A DNA stretch of 64,000 bases, taken from contig OZ037877.1 of the NCBI GenBank assembly GCA_964035575.1, positions 868,001-932,000 on the forward strand, read 5' to 3'. Origin of the DNA: Rhynchopus sp. YZ270_cl-10. Its lineage: Eukaryota; Euglenozoa; Diplonemea; Diplonemida; Diplonemidae. The notes beneath the pieces are model-generated. The model did no database searches. It was given only the letters and a program-made list of their open reading frames with translations, and had not been told where the DNA came from. Below are positions 58,075 to 64,000 of the stretch, one piece after another; position 1 is the stretch's first letter; every line of letters starts with the position of its first letter. The translations under genes and the position numbers were made by a program.

Positions 58075-58115
58075 TGGCTGTTATCCTGTGATAGTAGTCT
58101 AAAATCAACACAAAA
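58075..58115 (+). repeat. R5 dispersed repeat
   Basis: TGGCTGTTATCCTGTGATAG then TAGTCTAAAATCAACAC. Confidence 0.75.
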
Positions 58116-58347
58116 AATGTCTTTTTTTTCCCTTTCTCCTTTGCCGTATTCTCTCTGAAGGCCAAGATATCAAAAAAAAAAAAAAAAAACGCGTTATTTT
58201 CTTGCAAATAATTCAATCACACACCATGTAAAAGGAGTGGCTATTGTTTTGTTTTGCTTTTTTTTGTGTTGTTGTGCAGATATCTACGAGGGGAGCTTTT
58301 TGAGAGAGGCAAATAACCATCTCACAACCTTTTGTTTTTTTCCTTTT

Positions 58348-58400
58348 CAAGGTGACTCAGCAACGAGAGGCTTGGGGGTTTCATCTTATCAACTTTTATT
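58348..58400 (+). repeat. R1 hairpin repeat
   Basis: CTCAGC/GCTTGG with one mismatch, loop AACGAGAG, tail TTCATCTTATCAAC. Confidence 0.75.
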
Positions 58401-58564
58401 TTTTTATATAATTCTTATGACCTTATTTTTTTCAACTTGAGAACGTCTTTGTTTGATGCAATAAAAAAAGTAAACAATGTCACAACAAAAGCAAACCAAT
58501 GATGTAATGCATGTCCAAAAATAACCCTGCAACAATTTTACTTTTGGGTGATATTGAACACACA

Positions 58565-58721
58565 CACGGCGGACTGGCCAAATGAGACCCCTAGTATGGC
58601 TACCAGTCCAAATGACTAGTGTTTTACAACGATAATGTTTCACCAGTAACACTACTAGTTTAGCACCAAGTCGTTACAGCTAGTAGATCCACTAGTAGTC
58701 CCCCTGAGTAGTCTGCCGTGT
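58565..58721. mobile_element. MITE-like element, R8 family copy 2
   Basis: Ends CACGGCGGACT and AGTCTGCCGTG form an inverted repeat with one mismatch. Interior resembles 2752-2907. Confidence 0.65.
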
Positions 58722-58752
58722 AAAAACCCCTTTCAAAATCTCTTTTTATTTA

Positions 58753-58803
58753 CAAGGTGACTAAGCAACGAGAGGCTTAGGGTTCATCTTATAACCTTTT
58801 TTT
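58753..58803 (+). repeat. R1 hairpin repeat (closest to consensus)
   Basis: GTGACTAAGCAACGAGAGGC then TTAGGGTTCATCTTATAACC and a T run; 6-bp stem. Confidence 0.85.
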
Positions 58804-59159
58804 CTTTTATTTTCAAAAAATAACCCACCTCCCTCCCCTTTTTGATAGTTGAATGGACATAACCGAGAGTTTTCGAGAGGTACCATCCCTCGTAAAACCG
58901 TCTGCCTTTGTTATCAACTTTATTTTTTGTTTTTTGCTTTCTTTTTTTGTAACGCCTTTTAAGAAAAAAATGCTCATGTATTATTGCAATGCTTTCCTAC
59001 CCCTCTATTCATCGAACAAAATAGGGGGTGGTGATACTCCCCAAAAAAAGGGGAAAATTAAACACCTGCCGATGTGATGAAGTAAAAAGTCGGGAGCTTT
59101 TTTTTAAAAAAAAAGTGTTACTTTCAAAAAAGAAAAAAAGCGTATCCGTTATATGGAAT

Positions 59160-59205
59160 GTCCTTTGTGTACTTTCTCTTCTTTGAATGGAAAGTACATG
59201 AAATT
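59160..59205 (+). repeat. R4 hairpin repeat (best copy)
   Basis: GTACTTTCTCTTCTTTGAAT then GGAAAGTACATGAAAT; stem GTACTTTC/GAAAGTAC is perfect. Confidence 0.75.
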
Positions 59206-59469
59206 AGTGTCATAATTTAAAAAAAACAAATCGGGCCACAGTGGCTTGATGCTTACCTTTATGTGAGGTGATTTTTTTTTGGTTATTTTTTTTTTTTTTT
59301 ACGCTGACCACTTTGTGAGCGGAAAGTGTCAACCGTCGTTCACTCACCCAAGCCGTGTTTCGCAATACCACCACCCAAGGAGAGAGATAGTGTGTGGAAG
59401 CGTCAACACATCAAACAACTACAAGAAGGAGGTGAGGAAACGGTTGTGGACACTTTTTTTTATTTCATA

Positions 59470-59524
59470 TTGTTGGTGTTACGGGACAAGGGCGTGCCAA
59501 TATAGGCCCCCTCCGGAACACCAA
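59470..59524. repeat. GGTGTTACGG foldback, copy 2
   Basis: GGTGTTACGGGACAAGGGCG to CCTCCGGAACACC; matches 312-393, which has about 20 extra bases. Confidence 0.75.
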
Positions 59525-60026
59525 TTGTTCAAAAAGAAATAAATACAGCCCGCATTTTTAGTCGTGTTCATCTCCGCAAAAGGAATTTTATAGATCACTC
59601 CCGTCTATCCCTGCCCTGCCCTTGGTGACCGTCTTTATGCAGATTTGTTTTCTTGCTTTTTTTTTTTTTTGTTCTTTTTTTGATGACTTTATTCTTTCTA
59701 TTCATAAGCAACTCCACGCGTTGTTACGAACGTTTCATTCAACAACAAAAAAAAAAAAAAAAAAACAAAAAAAATGAAACACCACAAAACGCACCCAACT
59801 TTCCCTTTTATGTTCGGACTTTGTTGTTTCATTTTTTTCATTTTTTATTCTTTATTTGTGGAACATAGCCGCATTTTTCTTTGTAAAAATGCAACCTCCG
59901 ATATTCCCTCTTTTGGGGGAGAAAAAAAAATGGGGGGAGTAAAAACTGAAAAAAAAATCCGTACGGGGTTTTTCTAGGTTCTTCTTCTCTCTCTCCCCTT
60001 ATTGTGATTTTATATTAAAAAAAAGA

Positions 60027-60094
60027 CAGTGAAGATTTGCACAAACTGTGGCAACACAACCGAGGCAAATACACTACTCCAACAATTTATCAAA
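60027..60094 (+). repeat. R2 dispersed repeat
   Basis: TTTGCACAAACTGTGGCAAC, ACAACCGAGGCAAATACAC. Confidence 0.8.
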
Positions 60095-60761
60095 CAAAAG
60101 TATTAAACAAACTCAATCTCCCCCCATTCTTTTTTAACCTTTGTTCTGAGCCAACGAGATATTTCTTTTTATTTTTCTTGTGTTGATTCTTCAGCCGACT
60201 TTTTTTTTTTTGTATACTTTTGACGCACTGAGGGGGGTGGAACGTTGTACGTTTTTTTATATATTGTACCACGCACACAACGCACACCGGTGCGGTTTGT
60301 CATTCTTCCTTCATAAAAAAATAAACGATGCTTGCTCCTCTCTTCATTTTCAGTCGGGAAGACACCATTTATTGTGTTCTTTTCTTTTCTTTTTTTTTCC
60401 TTTCTTTTTTAAACGCCCGTAGGGTTTGTTGGGTAACATTTAGTACATAATCTACCCCTTGTTTCTTGGTGGGTGATTTGCTGATGGCAACAAAAAAAAA
60501 AAGAGGGACAATATATACCAAAAAATGTAACTATCTTTTAGGAAGTTAGGAAACCAAATTTTGTTTTGGAATTTCTAACATAATTACGTGGTATTTTAAA
60601 TAGCCAAATTTGTCTGAATGACGCTATCCACACCGTATGTTTTTCTTTCTCTTGAATTTTGAATTTTTCGGTGTGGAAAAAAGAAAAAAAAGAAAATGCA
60701 CAATGTGTGCAAAATGGCTACCCGTCTTTAAAACGAATTCTTTTTTTTTGTTCCCAAAGTT

Positions 60762-60812
60762 AAAGATGTTGTTGTGCATGAGAGAGTGGCACATTTCATT
60801 TTTCTAAGATTC
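60762..60812 (+). repeat. R1 hairpin repeat, TGTGC/GCACA variant
   Basis: TGTGC/GCACA stem, loop ATGAGAGAGTG, tail TTTCATTTTT. Confidence 0.55.
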
Positions 60813-61282
60813 TTTCTTTTAAAATAAAAGAGGAGATAATTGCCTGGACAACCGTCTTTCTTTAAAAAGGATTTATCTATAATTTGGAGGAACTTCACTC
60901 TTTTTTATTATAAAAGGGGGATACGTCTAGCCTGTTCCTTCTTTCAAACCCTTCACTTTGGGATGGGTGTGTCCATAAGATTCATTCACCTTTTTCAAAT
61001 CTTTCGTTTTCTTTTTTCAAAAAAAAAAAAAAAAAAAAAAGTACAAAGGCTTCGGCCAACATTGAGTACAGACCCGAATTCTCCCACCTGGTGGAATTAC
61101 TCGGCGATTGTCGACACAACAAAAAGCAAAATCAAAGGTAGGGAGAGACAATCCTAAATCAGAGTGAGGGCAAACACTCTCGCCCTCGTTCTCTCCGGTT
61201 TTGTTTTTGTTTTGTTTTTTGTTTACCTTTTCTCCTTTTCCCCCAACCATTTTTTTTTTTTAAATGGAACATGAAAAAAAAC

Positions 61283-61336
61283 ATATAGTGGAGTTCATCC
61301 TCGGGTGTCTACACTAATACAACCAAGTTTTCAAAA
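61283..61336 (+). repeat. R3 dispersed repeat
   Basis: GAGTTCATCCTCGGGTGTCT, ACACTAATACAACCAAG. Confidence 0.8.
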
Positions 61337-61393
61337 AACAACCACTGTTGATCTGCAAGATATGATATATATTTTTTTTTGCTCCCATTTGCA

Positions 61394-61438
61394 AGATGTG
61401 TACGTACGAGAGAGGTACATTCATCTTTTCAATCTTTT
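61394..61438 (+). repeat. R1 hairpin repeat, TGTAC/GTACA variant
   Basis: Perfect TGTAC/GTACA stem, loop GTACGAGAGAG, tail TTCATCTTTTCAATC. Confidence 0.75.
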
Positions 61439-61747
61439 GGGTACATTTAGTGCACCCTATTATACCTTCTATTCAGTAGAAATAGATAGTACATGAAACA
61501 ATTTTTTTTTCTTTTCCCCCTCACACCCCTTCGCAAGACGTGAAAAGCGGGCTCTTGTCTTTTTTTTTTTTTTTTTCACAAAAAAATTTGGTTTGGACGG
61601 ACATCGTTTCCCCTTCGAATATCTCACTTGCGTGGTCACTTCAGGGTTTTAGAATCTTTTGTGGTTTACGCTTTTTTCGGGAAATTTTTTATTTTTTTGT
61701 CCTTTTTTTACCAATATTTTTTTAAAAGTAATAGCTGTATCGATCGC

Positions 61748-62186
61748 CATGGATGTAGAAAGTACGTGACGAAAAAAAAGTACTTTTTTTCCAAAAATCG
61801 GGTTACGTGATACTTCACGTACGTGACGTTTTTTGAAAAAAAAATTTACTTTTTTTACGTGATTTCGAAAAAAAAACAAAAAAAAGTACTTTTTTTTTCA
61901 CGTGAAAATCAACGTACGCGAAAATAATGGAGCGTTTTCGGCCATAAAAATGACCCGCATTTGCATTTCCGGAATCCGCCCATTCTGTGGTGGGCGATAT
62001 ACAGAAAAATGGACAAAATTTTAGTGACTAAAATTTTCACGAAATATGAACCCATACCCAAATGGGTAAAAAAGTACTTTTTTTTTTTCAAAAAAAAAAA
62101 AGTACTTTTTTTTTTTATTTTTCGTCACGTACTTTTTTACTTTTTTTTTTCAAAAAAAAGTACGTGAAGTACTTTCTACATCCATG
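61748..62186. mobile_element. TIR element with 6-bp target duplication
   Basis: Ends CATGGATGTAGAAAGTAC and its exact complement, flanked on both sides by GATCGC (61742-61747, 62187-62192). The interior is almost all AAAAAGTACTTTTTTT-type palindromes, with an inverted copy of the GATTGACCCCACC-family repeat (61930-62050) in the middle. 439 bp, no coding capacity. Confidence 0.88.
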
Positions 62187-62380
62187 GATCGCAACCCATT
62201 TAAAAAAAAATACAGAAAAAAAAAGGGGGTCTGGATTGCCCCAACGTTCTGTTCTGTTCTAATATGAAAGACTCTGAAGTAAAGGATACGTATTCTATTT
62301 GCTTTGTTTGGACAACTGATGCAGGCCTCATTAGGGAACAAAAGGTCCCATGGGAAAAAAATAAAATAAACAGCGTTTTG

Positions 62381-62432
62381 TATAGTGGAGTTCATCCTCG
62401 GGGTGTCTACACAAATACAACCAAGTTTTCAA
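62381..62432 (+). repeat. R3 dispersed repeat
   Basis: GAGTTCATCCTCGGGGTGTC, then ACACAAATACAACCAAG. Confidence 0.8.
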
Positions 62433-63110
62433 AATAAAAAACCCCATAGCGCAAGCCTTACCCTTAGGGGATACTGCAACCAGACAAATAAATAAGAGAA
62501 AAAAGAAATGCCAGGATAGCATAATCATGTGGCCATGGAAGTCGGCATCCGATAATGAGTGTGTAACAACTCACCTGCCGAATGAACCTGTCCCAAAAAA
62601 TGGATGGTGCTCAAGCGATGAGAGACACCTGGTTAAAAAGATTTATTGAAAAGCGAAGCCTGTCTTTTTGCAAGACGGCTGCCTTTAAACGAAACAGATG
62701 ATCAAAGACATGTGGCAAAATTATGGCTTTTCCTCAAGACAAAAAAGTCAGATGAGGGGATCTCAAAAGCCAATCCGAACCATGCAGTCATACCCCCTTT
62801 ATTCACGCTAAACCCTAATCCCGAACAAAAACCTTTTTTAGAAACCCCACAAGTTAAAAAAAAGATGAGGAGACAAGGTTGGACAAGATCCATCTCGTAA
62901 CGATAATCTCTTATGCTTTCGAAAAGCTGCAAAAAAAAGAAAATGAAAAGAAAAAAATTCCCCAATGTACATCACCTTTTTTTGGTATGCTCGATACACT
63001 GTCACAAGAGGGCTTTGTATTTCAAGACTTTTTTTTAAAAAAAGAAGATGACCAAAAGCATGGAGAGTTTTAGGCCATCTTACCATTATTTTTCCCCTCT
63101 GTTTTTAAAC

Positions 63111-63151
63111 GTCCTTTGTGCGCTTTCTCTGAATAGAAAGTATACGAAATT
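63111..63151 (+). repeat. R4 hairpin repeat
   Basis: CCTTTGTGCGCTTTCTCTGA then ATAGAAAGTATACGAAAT. Confidence 0.65.
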
Positions 63152-63603
63152 GATTTTTTTTTTTTTTTGGGAAATCTGGGTAAAACAATGTAGAGTAGCT
63201 ATAACCGAAAAAGAGAAAAAATAAATCCACCCACCACTCCCAGGTCATGGATGAATACTGTGGTGAACCTTGATTAGTTTTTTTTTCCTTCTTTTTTCTT
63301 TTCTTGTGGAAATAACCAGGGAACAACATACAATAACAAACAACAACGATTCTTGCAGTTTTTTATGATATTGTTTTCTTGGCGGGGGGGGTAGAGAACG
63401 TGTGTTATTCTGAAACCAGTTTTCTCTCCCCCATTTTCTTTGTTCTTTCAAAACAGTAGTTCATTACTTCATTATTCACCCCCTTTTTTTTTTTTGGTTT
63501 TGCTCGAAACAACACTGAGTAGAGAGGGTGTGGGAGGGATGGCGTGGGATTTTCCAGGATCGAGGTCAACCTTCCCGACACTCTGCTTAGTTAACGGAAT
63601 GAA

Positions 63604-63650
63604 ATATGTGTGTACGCGGTGAGATACATTCATGTTTCAAGATTTTTTTT
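63604..63650 (+). repeat. R1 hairpin repeat, TGTA/TACA variant
   Basis: TGTA/TACA stem around CGCGGTGAGA, tail TTCATGTTTCAAG, T run. Confidence 0.55.
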
Positions 63651-63825
63651 TTTGTTTTTTTTTTTTCCTGTTTTTCCCTCCCCCCCGCCTGGCCTTCTCC
63701 GTATTGGTAGTTAGTTGGGTTGAGGAGGTGCTTTAAAAATTTTTAAATTAAAAGGTGGTGATAGTGCCACTAGCTATCGATACAACCCGTTATTTAAATT
63801 CCCGGAGGAGGGAGGGGGGAAAAAA

Positions 63826-63878
63826 ATAGTGGAGTTCATCCTCTCGGGTGTCTCTACTAATACAACCAAGTTTTCAAA
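63826..63878 (+). repeat. R3 dispersed repeat
   Basis: GAGTTCATCCTCTCGGGTGT, then CTCTACTAATACAACCAAG. Confidence 0.8.
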
Positions 63879-64000
63879 CAAAAAAAACAACAAAAAATTC
63901 AACAACGTACACACTTCATCAATAATAACTTCCTCTGACCCACTTTCTCAGTAGACTCGTCCCCTCCCTTCCTCTTACACCCTCCCAAACCCAACCCATC

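Larger units (their letters stand above)
54173..64000. other. Ten-kilobase gene-free stretch of dispersed repeats
   Basis: No coding frame of convincing composition on either strand. Contents: R6 (54850, 56861), R4 (55915, 56132, 59160, 63111), R2 (56364, 60027), three TA-flanked foldbacks (56057-57516), R1 copies (57618, 57687, 57890, 58348, 58753, 60762, 61394, 63045, 63604), R5 (58075), an R8 element (58565), a GGTGTTACGG foldback (59470), R3 (61283, 62381, 63826), and a TIR element (61748-62186). Poly-A and poly-T runs are dense. Confidence 0.6.

Noticed and set aside
1-64000. Spliced-leader RNA gene, 5S RNA, complete tRNA, CRISPR array, telomere repeat
   Set aside because: Looked for while reading both strands; none seen.

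Overview
The window looks like nuclear DNA of a protist, most likely a euglenozoan (diplonemid- or kinetoplastid-like); this is an inference. Four things point that way. Every gene I can support with confidence is on the + strand. Most single-exon genes have a polypyrimidine run and an AG shortly before the ATG, as at spliced-leader acceptors. A roughly 200-nt SSU rRNA fragment (41857-42090) reads, from memory, most like euglenozoan 18S rRNA. A degenerate ubiquitin-like plus LRR gene family of a kind I associate with that group is present. I found no spliced-leader RNA gene, so the assignment stays tentative.

Layout. 1-22.9 kb: LRR/zinc-ribbon protein (1760-2713); a three-exon DUF2431/BMT5-like rRNA methyltransferase (5723-9670) whose 2-kb first intron holds a 9-bp minisatellite; a TPR protein of a bacterial-type family (10894-11850); a hAT transposase remnant (minus, 12978-13367); a myristoylation-motif protein (15689-16531); a UBL-WD40-like protein (17168-18292); a short UBL protein (19018-19251); a tandem array; and an LRR protein (21958-22908) that looks like the other half of a UBL-LRR gene. 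23.8-26.7 kb: a 947-aa coiled-coil protein. 26.7-34.7 kb: repeats, a TIR element carrying a small ORF, decayed coding fragments and a 122-bp satellite. 34.7-43.9 kb: acidic zinc-finger protein, a fragment of a bacterial-type Asp-Tyr-Val-Cys-Val repeat protein, a three-exon K/Q-rich protein, the SSU fragment, and a clear four-exon UBE2V (MMS2/UEV1) gene. 44-54 kb: foldback elements, a 698-aa SAM-like/coiled-coil protein, a possible WASHC3-like exon and a Ser-rich protein. 54.2-64 kb: no gene found, only dispersed repeats and foldback elements.

The seven coding introns I can place all begin GTATG and end in pyrimidine-rich AG. Between genes, and inside several introns, lie many very short dispersed families (40-75 nt). 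The most striking (R1) is a hairpin with a constant ACGAGAG loop, a stem that changes on both sides while keeping pairing, and a constant TTCATCTTATAAAC tail before a T run. Several DNA-transposon-like elements have exact target-site duplications visible in the window, including one with its empty site. The identifiable genes serve ubiquitin-chain signalling (UBE2V, UBL proteins) and rRNA modification (BMT5-like); I see no pathway linking neighbours, as expected if a directional cluster reflects transcription rather than function.
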